A stretch of 64,000 nucleotides of DNA from Ichthyosporea sp. XGB-2017a. Taxonomy: Eukaryota; Opisthokonta; Ichthyosporea. Position 1 is the stretch's first letter, and each line of letters opens with the position of its first letter. Location of the stretch: contig PDIM01000004.1 of assembly GCA_002811675.1 (NCBI GenBank), forward strand, positions 20,891-84,890, written 5' to 3'. The translations under genes were made by a program, and so were the position numbers. The notes under the pieces are model-generated. The model saw only the letters and a program-made list of their open reading frames with translations. It was not told the origin of the DNA and ran no database searches. Shown here one piece after another: positions 21,798 to 34,400 of the stretch.

Positions 21798-23102
21798 ATG
21801 CCTTTTCTTGTTGGATATGTGCGTACCGAGCAGGATGCAAACTTGTGCTTTCGTGCGGCATGTGAAGGTAAACTTCCTTTGACAACAAAGCGCCTGACTA
21901 CGGAACTCCGAAAAGAAGTTGCCCCCCAGCAAATATATATATACAATGAAATTGAGTCTGGTATTAGTAGATGGACTGACGGGCGGCACTGGTGTAATTC
22001 ATATGCCAGTGGGGAATTTATTGTGTACAAGGAGGCTGTTATTGTATCCAAGGGTGATCAAAAGGTTAAAGAGGAAAAACTAAATGGGTTGAGAAAAAGA
22101 ATCATCGCCGATAAAGCGAATGGAAGTTGTCTCAGACTCGTATGCTACACAGACGCCACCACTTTCGCTACAACCGCGGATTTGAAAAGAAACCATAACT
22201 GGCAATTGGAAACGCTTCGTGTTTCCCCGAGGGTGCTGGAAAACCCAATTGTTGGTGGCTTTAGTGATGAAGACAATGACCATAGCATAGACCTTGGAGC
22301 TGACTTTTACAGAGGCGCAATGTCTTATCCTCACACAATGAGAGGTCGTTCCTTCGAAAACACCCCATACACTGGTTTCACGAAGCGGGAGTCTTATGGT
22401 GCAATGCCCTTCTCCGCGTTTGCGCACTCCCAAGTCAACCCTCTTGTCTATGGTAGCTGTTACCCTTTTAGCACCCCATACAGCGGCTCAATGTATGTTG
22501 ATTCTTCCATGGTAGGCCGTTTGCCTTATGAACAACGGGCGAACAGTACCCCCCTCCCTTCTTCTTTGAGAGTGACTGGTGACACGTCTTTTCCTCGTGA
22601 CTCAAACACTTCACCGTCTTCAGCAAACAAATTCAATGTCCCTAATAGCTTTTCTACCGCAGCGTCTGAGGCAAACTTATCTATAATGTTTGATTCTCTT
22701 CCTCACAGCAGCGAAGCTGCTTCGGTCACCACTGGTGCATCCGGGTTTGAAAGTGCTAATGGTCATAGCTCAGGTCCTATCATTGCCAACCCCAACTCCC
22801 CCCCAACGGGGTGCCCGGTGTACAATCAAGCCAGTCCAGAATTAATTCCCACATCCTTGTCAGGGATGCGCAGGGCCATCGATATGGACGATGATTCTAG
22901 GAAATGCCTTCACAGACAAAGCTCTGTCAACAGAGGCATAACGAAGACAAAGACCTCCCACATCCTGAATACTCTCAAACGATCACAGATCTCTAATACT
23001 GGGAAACATTCAGTCAATAACATTGGACCCATGTCCTCTTTGATATCCCTTGATAGAAACGAAGACGCTGTAATTGATGGAAGAGTTCCACAATTCTGGT
23101 AA
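21798..23102 (+). CDS. WOPR-domain (Gti1/Pac2/WOR1-like) transcriptional regulator
   Basis: 434 residues, no intron. The N-terminal half of the WOPR domain is clear at residues 4-78: GYVRTEQDANLCFRAACEGK, the TKRLT segment, then the signature IYNEIESGISRWTDGRHW and GEFIVYKEA. The second WOPR half follows at about 95-155 (LRLVCYTD, NWQLETLRV). In fungi this bipartite domain binds DNA and controls morphological switching and sporulation. The rest (160-434) is Ser/Pro/Asn-rich and probably disordered, like the activation tails of fungal members, with a basic patch near 375-410. ATG 21798 leaves only three residues before the domain, as usual in the family. AATAAA is present near 23214. DNA binding and target genes are inference from the family. 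Confidence 0.85.
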   Translation: MPFLVGYVRTEQDANLCFRAACEGKLPLTTKRLTTELRKEVAPQQIYIYNEIESGISRWTDGRHWCNSYASGEFIVYKEAVIVSKGDQKVKEEKLNGLRKRIIADKANGSCLRLVCYTDATTFATTADLKRNHNWQLETLRVSPRVLENPIVGGFSDEDNDHSIDLGADFYRGAMSYPHTMRGRSFENTPYTGFTKRESYGAMPFSAFAHSQVNPLVYGSCYPFSTPYSGSMYVDSSMVGRLPYEQRANSTPLPSSLRVTGDTSFPRDSNTSPSSANKFNVPNSFSTAASEANLSIMFDSLPHSSEAASVTTGASGFESANGHSSGPIIANPNSPPTGCPVYNQASPELIPTSLSGMRRAIDMDDDSRKCLHRQSSVNRGITKTKTSHILNTLKRSQISNTGKHSVNNIGPMSSLISLDRNEDAVIDGRVPQFW

Positions 23103-24700
23103 ATAACAACCTCGACCTTCCGTACCCTATGCCTTACTTTCTTTGTTCCTTGTACGCACACTCCTTTTTCGCACACTGCAGCTCTAAATACGCACTCACG
23201 CATAATGCACTTAATAAAATAATTACTATCATCTACATATATGACTCAAAAAAAAAGGAACCAGCTCCCATGAGCTTTGTTTTTGAATATTCTCCTAGGA
23301 TGTTCTGCTAGTCTACCAAGACCTAGTACGCTTGCTGGAAACATATTGATATGAAAAGGGAGCCAAGAATTACATATGGTAAACCCAAGTCGTTGAGCAA
23401 CAAGATGCCGGAATAATTCAACAGCAGGAGTTGGGAAGGAAAAGTGTTGAATACCATCCGAATAATCAACTTGACTTGGGAAGTCATTTGTAATTGAGAA
23501 ATTCAAAGAGTTCTTGGAAGTGTATAGGCTATAGCAGATAGCTTAGGCGATAGGGTAGACTTTACAGCAACAATAAGGGGAAAGCTTGCTCCATTCTTCC
23601 ACGTAATTTTGTGATCTTCCAACTATTCTAACACTTACACTTACACTTGAAAATTCAGGCATGATGTGAGGTCAAGAAAAGAGTAAAATGATATGGTAAC
23701 TCTACTACGTCCGCCGCCGCCAGGGTATTTCTTGGGTAGACCTCTGTTACGAAGCCCGACATGAAGAGGTTGTCCCCATGGCCTGTATAGTGGGGGAGAA
23801 AACTTGGTGGACGTAAACAAGATACGTTACTTGCCGGTTACTTGAGGGCACTGGTGAGAGGTCCGCAGCTCAAAGGAGCTGGATTGTGAATCCTCTATGA
23901 TTTCCTGGTGTACACAGCCCCCCCTCCCAAAGAAGACTGATTTCTGGGAAGTTGGCCTTGATGACAAAAATAATCCCATTAACTGCTGTTTTAGCTTGAA
24001 AGAGGGTCAGCTAGCACAGGAGCAGCTAGCAGTAGATCCTTTGCACGGGTCTTTAGGACTTATTACTGTAGTTAGACATTTTCCCCTAACCCTACTCCCT
24101 CACTCAGTCTTTTTGTTTCAAAATCATCGGTTCTTCAAAATACCAAAGAAGGATGGAAAATGGAGACTGAGACTGATTCTTCGTGTAACGAAGTGTAAAA
24201 TTAGGGTGTACAAGTATAGTAAAGTCGCCCTATGTTTGCATGTTTCCCCCTGCCTTCACATAGAGAACAACCCACTTCTTCCCGGCTTCTTCCCCCACTG
24301 GCCACTGTCAAACAATAGACTGCGAGTGATATATTTCTCAATTTGTCTTGCTCACCAAAAGCTTTTATTCGAAATCATAACAGTTACAATAGAATCACAG
24401 TTAAATAGAGTTGATTACTCGTTCACTCTTACTCGTTCACTCTTACTCGTTCACTCATCTCTGTTTCAGGGTACATAAGTGCTCATAGCTATGACGTAAA
24501 GGTACCTACTACAACAACAGTTAGGTACTATCTAACCAAACACGTACCATCAGTCGCGACCAAGTCCGACGCATACTGAGCATACAAAGTATAGGACGAT
24601 TCAACATATTCTTTCGCTGTACTGCCGTCGCTATAAGTCAATGTTACACATCCTGAATAAGGAACAGCAACAGTCACCTCATAAACATAGAAACTCCAAT
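23103..24700. other. Intergenic, no gene recognised
   Basis: The plus frame at 23897-24478 (193 codons) has no recognisable domain or start context. Three perfect 14-bp tandem units lie at 24415-24456. Confidence 0.45.
24415..24456 (+). repeat. Tandem repeat, three perfect 14-bp units
   Basis: TTACTCGTTCACTC is repeated without mismatch at 24415-24428, 24429-24442 and 24443-24456. Confidence 0.9.
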
Positions 24701-25820
24701 TACATAGTAACTGTTCCTGCTGGTGCTGTTACCGTAGCAGAGTTAGCAATGGTTGTAGATGTAGTCTGTGACTCGGTATTTGAGTACGTATACGAATTAG
24801 TTTCTGAACTGGTCCAAGAATAGCTAAAGCCTTGAGATGCAGAAGCAGAACCCGTGACTGCACCAATTTATATTCGTATTTCACAGTAACTGACGTGTCT
24901 TCTTTGTACGTTTTCGAGTACGAGTAACTATTTGTTGTCGAATCAGTGTACGAATTGGTATCAGACAGAGTGTAACTGAAACTCGGCGTCACAGATTGAT
25001 CAGCAGAAGAATCACAAGCATTAACAGACCCAAACTGGCTACTTTTAATCGCTGGATCGCTGAAAGTCACGTTGTCCATATCCAATACAACGCTAGAGTA
25101 ATCCATATCCGAAAGAACAACTGCCCTATAGTAAGACAGTTGCAAAATATAGGAACCACCTTCGTAGTCCCATATTCCGTAAAAAACTTCATCCCATAAA
25201 GTTCACTGTTTCCTAAGTCGACGGTTTTTTCAAATTTTGTGGAACAGTAAGTTTCTGCCCGGTTGTGGCGCAAGAATCCATGCCATGGGTTCGAAGTATC
25301 AAGTAAGGAAGCCAAAACAAGCTCACGCCCAAGATAGCCGTCAGTTTGTCCTTTGTACGTTTTCGAAGGAAAGTAACAAGAACGGTAACCAGCTTTAGAG
25401 AACTGCGTACCTTCTTCCCATGTTTGTGTGTTTTCATTGAAATAGTATTTATCCCACTCAAAAATTGTTCCATTCAAAGAGCTGGCCATGGAACCAATTC
25501 CTATTGTTGTCATGGTATTATTTGACCAAAATAAAACTACCTGGTTGAGATTCTCCACTCCCGAAGAGTTAGCTTTATGATTGAGGGTCTTGATGACGAC
25601 AAGGGTTACTCCATCAGTGCTATGTGCGCCTTCATACATGCTTACAAAACCTCCAGTTTCGCGAATTGCCCATGCTCCCCAGTAGCCACCAGGTGTCATA
25701 GGCAAAATATCTGTTTCGACTATATAACAGTGTGAGATGAGCTTTGGTGATAATAAAAAGAATCCTTCATCCCTCGCGTCGAAAGTTTGCCAAAATGAGT
25801 GAGATTTTACGTAATATCAT
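24690..25820 (-). pseudogene. Broken aerolysin-like (ETX/MTX2-type) pore-forming family gene
   Basis: Three consecutive minus-strand open segments lie in three different frames: about 25820-25140, 25145-24870 and about 24870-24695. The first contains GGYWGAWAIRETGGFVSMYE, a secreted beta-rich style sequence with few cysteines. The other two contain long stretches of alternating Ser/Thr/Tyr strands (for example SFSYTLSDTNSYTDS), the pattern of the insertion and stem strands of aerolysin/epsilon-toxin fold proteins. Frame breaks sit near 25140 and 24870 and no intron of usual size fits, so I call it a pseudogene. No start codon or signal peptide was found; a LINE remnant begins about 60 bp upstream. 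The family assignment rests on pattern only. Such proteins occur in many eukaryotes as defence or digestion proteins. Confidence 0.42.
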
Positions 25821-25877
25821 TACTTGACGTGTCAAAGACTTCATCTTAAGAAAGAGGGAATCTAAGTTGGCAAAGAG

Positions 25878-26745
25878 TTAGAATGTGTTTAAAGAAAATG
25901 CTTCCCACCGAGCGAATACAGAAGACTTAAGTGTACCGACTTGTTGAACGTTACTGCGGCTTGTATCTCTCTGTTCTCTGTCACCATAGAGATTTGCATA
26001 GAATGCCGCACCAATTCTCTCTAGGTCAGCCTGTTCCGTGAGAACGTTTCCATCCGTGCCTTTCAGACCGCCTATCAATTCTCCTGTTAACATACGCTCA
26101 TGTATTCCGATCCTTTTCTTCAACATTCTTGCCATTCTTTTTTCAAAACGTTCCTTTTCCCGCTCAGTAATATCCTCGCGGTGTTTCTCAATCAGACTCT
26201 CTAGTTCGGCTGTCCTCGGGTTCCATATCATGCTAGCAGCTTCGTCAAACTGTACTTCAAGCTTTTCGAGTTGAGCTTGGGCTTTCCTTCCATTTGATTT
26301 CGCTTTTCTTGATGTTGTTGGCAAGTCTGACCGTTTCCTGTTCAAAGACTGCCCAGTTGTCAATAAACTGATCCTCATCGTCCAGCTGATCCAGCCATGG
26401 ACATTCCTTCAACCAAACTTCAATTTTATCAATAGCCTCCTCGTGTTCTAGAATATCTCTTGGGAAACCCACGTCTCTGCCAACTCGCATTTCTTCCGCA
26501 TTTCTTCTTCCAGTTTGAATCGAACGGTTAGCCGTGATCAGACAAGTCACGAACAGATTTTTGATGTGCCTCAATCACACACGCATCCGCATTGGTGAAG
26601 ATATAGTCCAGCCTGGTCCCTCTCAGAGAGGACCCATCCCTCCTTGTGACGATTTTCTCCTCTGGAAAGGCTTCTCTGTGTAAGTCCGTGAGTCCATTCG
26701 CTTGGATGAATAGGTTGAAGTCATCCACCAATTTCAACAAATGTT
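25878..26745 (-). mobile_element. LINE ORF2 fragment: end of endonuclease and pre-RT region
   Basis: Minus-strand frames at 26528-26740, 26257-26574 and 25878-26378 follow one another with frameshifts. The first ends in the endonuclease-type signature (GTRLDYIFTNADACVIEAHQ, then LSDH). The next two carry the Lys/Glu-rich helical linker and the start of the reverse-transcriptase region (IGAAFYANLYGD). Catalytic RT motifs and the 3' end are absent and there is no poly(A) tail, so this is an internal, dead fragment. It lies immediately 5' of the broken aerolysin-like gene on the same strand. Confidence 0.65.
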
Positions 26746-26901
26746 ATGCACGCCAACACCCAATTTGTGCACTTCTTTCGAAGATTGTTTTTCATAGAAA
26801 TGCTACTCAAGGATATACCTTAGCATTACTTTATTTAGTCGTCCCTGGCTGGGAAATTTGCTAACACATCAGTCTAGCAATCTCGAAGGATTGCACTGAG
26901 G

Positions 26902-27597
26902 TTAGCTCTCACTTTCTTTGCCGTCGGGCTTGCTCTTACAGCTAGACTTCTTGAATTTGGCTTTCAGCTCACAGTTGTCCGAAGTTGGGACGCAAGTGTC
27001 TCCTTTAAAGTGACTACGGAAGAAGAACAAACAAGGCAGTTAGAAAACAATATACCACTCAACTCAGAAGAAATCAAGACATCGTAACTTACGCAAAGGT
27101 GACATTCCCAATATAACTGTCAGACGTCAAGAGTAAGTTTGTTCCCTCAAAATTGTAGAAACAATAAGCATTTGCGATTCCTGGATTTGTTACAATCTGT
27201 ACTCCGACCAAGACTGCACTTTGAGGATTGGGTATAGACATGGCTATTCAGCATTGTAAAAGAAATAACGAGATTGCGTTAGGTTCTGAGAATCTTACAA
27301 TGGTTTTGCACACATTTGTAACTTACTATATCCTTCAAAGGAGATCCCGCTATGGCAAGAGGCATACACTGAATTTGACGACCATTGACCTACAGGATAC
27401 TCCTTGATTGTTTTAGGGTCTGGGCAGTCAAACGTATGATGTTTACCGTCGTGATGGCGGTGATGGTGATGTCCATGACGGTGGTGACTGTGATGGCTTT
27501 TTTTATCTTCCGAAGCTGGTGCCCCCATGCATGCAGAAACAAGCATTGCTGTCGCAATAGTAAAAATAATCAAACACTGCACTCTTGGTTTTGTCAT
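26902..27597 (-). CDS. Small secreted His-rich, Cys-containing protein (3 exons)
   Basis: Exons at 27327-27597, 27093-27243 and 26902-27013 join with GT-AG introns of 83 and 79 nt (both donors GTAAGT) to give 177 residues. Residues 1-25 are a signal peptide (ending LVSACMGAP). About 30-52 is a His-rich tract (HHSHHRHGHHHHRHHDGKHH). Then comes a compact domain of about 100 residues with paired cysteines (FDCPDPK, YASCHSG, AYCFYNF, GDTCVPTSDNC) and N-glycosylation sites. The tail is Lys/Ser-rich. The His tract suggests metal (Zn, Cu, Ni) or pH-dependent binding. I do not recognise the family. Because the splice sites agree in phase and the Cys domain spans all three exons, the gene model is strong although the function is unknown. 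Confidence 0.8.
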
Positions 27598-28413
27598 GTC
27601 TCACGTGTCCCTTTTGAAATCTTGTCAAATCAAAGGATTTCTCTGTCTAAAGATTTATATTTGTAAACTTTGATGATGATCTTTATCTGCATAACCAGTT
27701 AATGTCCTCTTTATAAGCGAAAAAATGCTAATTACTTCGTTGGAGAGGAATTGATACAAAGCTAGATATACATAAGAAAGCAAAGTTTTATGCGGAGTCT
27801 TATGCGCCAAAGTCAGTGGTGTCATCCCTAAAGCAACTCATATTGAGTAGAAGAAAACAAATATGACCTCAAAGCTGCTTTGAAAATAGACTTTGGGCCA
27901 GCTGCACTCGCTCAACAAACTAAAATTTAATAAAACAAAAGTACATTAAACAAAACAAAACGAAAAGCTCCGAGACCAAAACAAAAAATAAATAAAAAAA
28001 CAGAGAATTCAAATAAAATTCGCATTCAATTTCTTCTTGTTTCAAAAACATTTATCCATTGTATACTAAATGGGAGCATCTGCTGACCCCACCCGACTAC
28101 CCGCAACGTGACAGTTTCTTGTTTTGGAACTTGCTGCTTGGTCAGGCGTCAGGTAGAAGTTTTAAAATGACGTTTTGCTTATTATTTGAACGAACTGGCA
28201 AAGTACAGGAGTTTTCTGACCAATCAGAGGGCGTAAATAGAATGTATCCAGACGGTCAAGGAGGCAAGGAGGAGGTATCGCTCGAAGAGGAATCGATGAA
28301 TGAACTGGCAAAGTACATACGGTTTCTTTTGTCAGACACTACTGTAGTTTCAATATTTCACGGCATTTTTATTCATTCACTTTGTCATAAAACAATACTA
28401 CGAACATAAATAT
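27598..28413. other. Intergenic, AT-rich
   Basis: 5' flank of the His-rich protein gene and 3' flank of dynein. GAACTGGCAAAGTAC-like words occur at about 28193 and 28305. No gene seen. Confidence 0.5.
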
Positions 28414-31400
28414 CTATAAATCCGAGGCGATAAACGCACACCCTCTTTCGTAAAACGCGTTTCGAAGTCGTTCGTTCTTTGGGATTATGCAAATACTGAA
28501 AAGATGGTTGTTCCTTTGCGTGTTAAGATAAATTGGCATTAACACACCATTCTTCTTATTATCCACAATAGTCTTATCAGAAATAGGAAGCCACGACAGA
28601 CATACTTCGCCTACATCCAAAAAGGCACCCTTTCCAATATCAATTCTATTCTCTACCCAATTTCCGCCATACAGCTTGAGGCCTGAAATTTTAAAAGCGA
28701 CGCCCGATGGTTCGCAGTTACCAGATAATTGCGCACACAGTTCGAGCTCCTCGAGAGATATTTTCAATGATTGTGCAACAAACTGCCTTGTGGCTGTGAT
28801 ATACGCTTCTGGAATAAACAGGCCACCGATCCAAACTGCCATTTTGTTAAACGCTTTAGCTTCACAAATGGACTCCATCTGGGTACAACGGGCCGCAAAG
28901 TCAACCATCCATTTGTTCACAGTTATTTCCGAAGGAACGCTGTATTTAATCCATGATTTGGGAAGTTCTCCTTTCAAAATGTCGGTAATTAAGCTCCTAG
29001 AGTCATTTGTTTGCTTTGCGCTCTCTTCGCAGATTGCCAAAAGCCCTATAAGATCTTCACGCACAGTTTTCAGTAGACTGTTGCATGCAAAAACCTCCCT
29101 TTCAAAGTACCGAAACAACGGATCTTGTATATTATTTTCATTTCGCTCTAATTCTACAACTTCCACTGTAAGCATCTCCAACCACCTGTGACAAAGAGTC
29201 GCCACAGTGGCCATCCAGGAAGGCTTGCCATCAGCCACAGACGAAGATCTACGAGTCTTTCTGGTTCCCGACTCTGACTCTGCGGTATCACTTACTAGAG
29301 TTTTCATCTTCAACAGCTTGGACACAAACCGTTCGGATCTATCGATGAGCAACATTTTCTCAGCATCATCAGGCAGGCCTAGCCACGCAGGTCGATGATT
29401 ATTTGGCAATTCTTCTACCCATTTTAGAAAGCCGTCTCTGGACGATGAGTCTGGCATAATCATGCGAACATCAGCATTTGCATCTTCCGCAAGAACAAAG
29501 TCAACATTAAAGCTCTGTGGGTTAAACAAACCTTGAACAAGGGTATTCAAATACTTCTGATCAAAGTCATTGTCCAGGCGGGCACCGTAAATACACGAGG
29601 ATATTATATTGGAAATCGCATTCCATGGAATCTTATCTGGGGATATATTCGCGCGACCCTCTCCAACAGAATCTATCCAGTGGTCAACAAGGTCGAACGT
29701 GCATTTCAAATCAGATTCACTAAATTCGTATTTCTTAGACCAGCCGATAGGTGCATATCTTAAACGCTCCTGAATAACAGCATGAAGCCAAGCAACCAAA
29801 AAATGCACTCTACTTCTTTCATTTGGTTTCTTTTCCGACCGCTCCAACGAGATAGAACTCAAAATACCATGCAAACTTGCTTTGACACCAGGTGGTGCTT
29901 CAAATACACATATGCGCGACATTCGAAGCAAATTTACAGGAATGTGGGCCTGAATGTCCGCGCTCATAAAGATGCGGAAATCTTCGTGAGGAGAGAGCAT
30001 ATGCAATTTCTTTTCTAGGTGAACAAGCCACTGTGGTGTAAGATGTACATTTTTGAGAAGAACCCACGCTCCAGTTTTACTAGCTTGTGTTATAGCTTTC
30101 TCCGCCAAAGTAAATCCTTCAGAAGACCCAATGGCAACAGGAAATAAAGTAATATTTAGACGGTCGCTTAGTTCGTCAACTCTGCCACTTGCGTCATACC
30201 CTGGAGCACAACACAGAATAATTGGGGTCTTGGAATTGCCCTCCCTAGAAATAACGTCGAGATCAATATCTTTGCTCCGCATCTCACCATTCCTGAAACA
30301 ACTTTCAACAAACAAATGACCCATTGCAAGAAGTCTATCAGGACGGACGGCTTGAATGAAAAGCATGCAGCGAAACACATTAATAACTTGGGTTCGGCCT
30401 GAGAATTCTTCAAACTTTAAAACACTCTGCTCTGGGGTTGGATCATCGAGTAAAGCGCTCACTTTGGGCATCAGCGAATGCTTTAGAGGCTCAAAAGACT
30501 CTAATTTAAATAGCTGTATAATATTTCCATATGTGGCCGAGGACAACTTCTCCTGTAGGTCAAGCGGTATTTCTTCATTTGATAGCGATACTATATCGTG
30601 TCGAAGAAAGTGCTCATATTCGATATCATCAATTTCATCATCTGTATCGAAGGAGAATATTCTGCAGAGCATGAAGAGGAACATCATTCGGTCGTCATGA
30701 AGCAATGTATTCGAAGCACGCTGAAACGTCTCACGAAAGAGGTCGGACTGCAATTCTTTCACGCGGGTACTTGAATCTTTCGTTGTCAGCTGCTCACTAT
30801 TCTTTAGAACTTTTTCAAAAACATCCAAAAAGAAGTTTAAAGAGAATTGGTAAAGGTGTTTGATCTGATTCAATTGCTCCAGGGTGAAGTACAGAGAGCT
30901 ACACGAAATGGCAATTGGCAAATACGAATTGCTGACATTTTCAATATCCTGCATAACAGCGTCAGTTTCTTCCACCTTTTTCTCAACTTCCGCAGCTTCT
31001 TTCTTCAAGACCTCCAAGGTCGTGATTACATTATCGTTGTCAAGAAGCTTCCCTTCAGAACCATTCAACGCATCCAACAGCGATTTTTCAAGTTGGCGTA
31101 AGCGCAATTTGAATTCACCTTGTAACTTCAAAATATCTGTGTATTTTTGGTCTACATCAGGTCGTTCTTTTTTCAACACCTTGTTCAGGCACTGACTCTG
31201 AAGGCTGCTCATTGTCACGGTGAAATTAACAAGAGTTACTCGGCTGCAAACATCCGGAGGGAAAATATGGGTCGGGTCTCTCGTCGACAAGAAGATAACA
31301 AAAGACGGTGAAAAATCTATGTCTTGGTCACCCACACGAATCAGAACTCTCCCTCCTGCCTTACGCAATTCTCTGTTCAAAACTGGATTCAAAATAGGGT

Positions 31401-34400
31401 CATAGTTTTCTGCATCTTGAACAAGCACAGGGTTTCCGAACCTCAAGGCACTCTCAAGGTTTTTGCGGAAGGAATCGTCCAAGAAACTCGTTTTAATGAT
31501 TTTTTTGTCTTTGTACTGATTAAGAATAAATTGAGATGCCTGCCCAGAAGGATCAATAACCAGAGGGTACCTATTGAAACGATTTAACACAATGGCATTC
31601 TCATTGCAAATGTTATCATCAGGGAGAGTATTACTTTGCCAGTTTAATCTCTCATCTGGACTTGAAAGGAAATGAACAAGTGACAGATCTTTCTTGCATA
31701 TAATACTACAGTTATGCAGACGCTGCATCCACCGTTTAAGCAACATATTGCGAACGCGTTGATCAAAATATCCAGAATATGTCATAAAGGCCGCAGATAG
31801 CAAAATGTCTCCAGGAAGAGTTTCCATTTGAAATTTAAATTGTTCACTTTCTTTCTTCCACCGCTCATTTTCAGAGGCCAGACTGCCAATGAGAGCAATG
31901 GATCTATCTACTTTTGACTTTACATTAGACATTTCACTCTTAATACTTTCAGCAGAACTTATTAAGCTTGCATATTCCTCTTTGTACTTTGCAATACTGA
32001 GCTCTAGTTCGGAGATCATAGTTCGCATTTCCGCATCTTGTATTTTTGTTTCCTCGGCAGCCTCTTCCAGCTTCCTCAACTCATTACGCAAAGGTTCCAC
32101 TTTGTTTAAGGCCTCTGAATACATAACTTGAGCAATAACCCATTGGGCGAGCGGTCCACAAGCTTTACTGGCCCGATTGATACTTTCATAGTTAAAGTCG
32201 GGCTTCGAAATGTACTCTTTTTTCACTCGAAGTCTCAAGCTCTCCGATAAATTATCAGTGTCGAAATTAACAATGTTCGAAATAAAATCATCTCTCACTA
32301 GCACAGTGCGGATAGATTTCCATTCAACATTGGACTCTCCAAGTAAAATGCAAATAGCTTCCATGGTGAGTTTCACAAGCTGGGGAGGATTACCCATTCC
32401 TCTCACTTCTACCAATTGCTGTTTCTTAATTGATTTAACACTCTTTGCTGCCTCTTGGACCGCTGGTTCAACGTCTGCGAGATCACTCACTACAGCTACC
32501 CTTCGCTCTTCAATCTCCTTATTTTGCTTAATTAGTGCTTCTTGGATTTCCAGGGAGGCGGCCTTTTTCTTCTCTGCATCTTGCTGATCTTCAACCATTT
32601 GCTTCAGCTTGACATTGGCTTCTTCATTTTTCTGCTCGAGCTCAACATTCTTGTGAGACAAGCTCTTCTGCAATTCTTCAACTTGTTCCACCGTTTCTGT
32701 AATTTTGCTTAAACCCACCTGAATATGTAACTGTTGATCTTCCAACTCATTTCGCTTCTCGCCAAACAAAGAAACATAATGCTTGATGAAATCGAGATAA
32801 TGACGTGGGGTGACGTGTGTAAAAAGCCCCACTTTGTTGCGAAGGTTTTCGTTTACTTCTTGAACACTCTTATGTATGTAAACAAAGCTGTCAATGATGG
32901 CTTCACGATGCGATGGCTCCGCACTAACTTCCATGGATGCACTAGGAAAAGGTACAGATGGGATAAAGTCAACCTTATCAAGATCGAGGCGGGTTGTAAA
33001 CTCACTGCCTACCTGATACAGCGCTTGGTCGGACCAGTCCCCAAACCAGTCAAGCACACATCGATTAAAAAGGGCTGGGCTTGTGGCAGCTCTATCCTTT
33101 AGGCCGTCTACGGAGGGATTCATTGTGAATACAATATGAAGATTCTTCATAATTTGTCCGCAGAACCATTGGTACAGTTCTTCATTTGAATCGAGCATCA
33201 GGCCTTCCTTCTGGGATCCTTCTTTACAAGACGTCATCAGGGCTGTAAATTCATCACCTTCAAATAAACCTGGAACTTCTCCATTAGCAAGAAGCGTATT
33301 CATTCGCTCAAGAAAACTCGCCTCCAGAATATTCGACTCATCCATTATAAAACAAATTTTTTCACCTTTACATCCACTGCGCTTGAGTACACTTCGCAGG
33401 TCTTCTTCGAAGTCTTCAGCAGAGTATTTGTGGTGAACTTTAATCTGAAAAACACTCAAACCATTCATCCAAGCAACAAATCTAGAAAGCGTGGTTTTCC
33501 CAGAGCCACTCACTCCGATCAAAAGAAGATGGCCTTGAACTTGGCGAAATACACGATCAATTCTCAAAACATGGTCTAACACTTCATTAAACAGCACAAG
33601 AGGAACATCCAATTCTTCCTCGTAAAAAACTTTAAGACGAGCAGTGGTATATTCTCTCAATTCTTCTCTATCGACGGCCAAGTAATCTTTACTTAACCAA
33701 TTGCTAAACAATATGGGTCTCTTCAGCGCTTTGTCTGCATCCATGTTAGTAAAGTGCTTAATGGCAACTTCATCAATTAGCTCTTCCGTCCATTGCCGTT
33801 CATCGTCATGAACTAATCGATCCTGAAAAAGTCGCAGCCCTTCGTGCGCCCAGACACGCGCAAGAGTTTCAATATCTACGACTTCCAAAGGCTTGATTGC
33901 CTCATAAATACCTCTCACCCACCGGGTCAGCTCTCTTGGACTATAAATGTAGTGTGGCTGAGAATCCACAGTAAACGTCTCTTGAGATTTCGCATAAAAT
34001 TCGACCATTGCGTCAGTCAATGGTGATGAATACGAGCGCATAGATGGAAAGAGCCTCATAAGGGCACGGTTAAACGTTCCATAAATTTGTTTAAGGGACA
34101 AAGGTGCGGGATAATCAACGAAAACAACAGGAACATGCCTCAAAAATCGTTCACTGAGCGGTTTTCTTCCAGGATCTGTGGGAGGGTTGCATGCACCAAC
34201 AAACTGAATTCTATCCAAATGCACCCAAGTTTGGTCACTCGTTCTCCAAAATCCTCCATGCTCAACCATTTGACGAATGAACGATATGATTCGTTGAGTC
34301 CCATACGAATCAACATCTGGTAAATTGATTTCATCACAAAAGATTATAATCCACTTTCCAATTTGCATGGGCGAGAGTGTCAATCCTTTAGGGGTTCTTT

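Noticed and set aside
23897-24478. 193-codon plus-strand frame containing PKKDGKWR, like retroelement reverse transcriptases
   Set aside because: No other reverse-transcriptase motif is nearby and the surrounding translation is not protein-like, so the match is probably chance.
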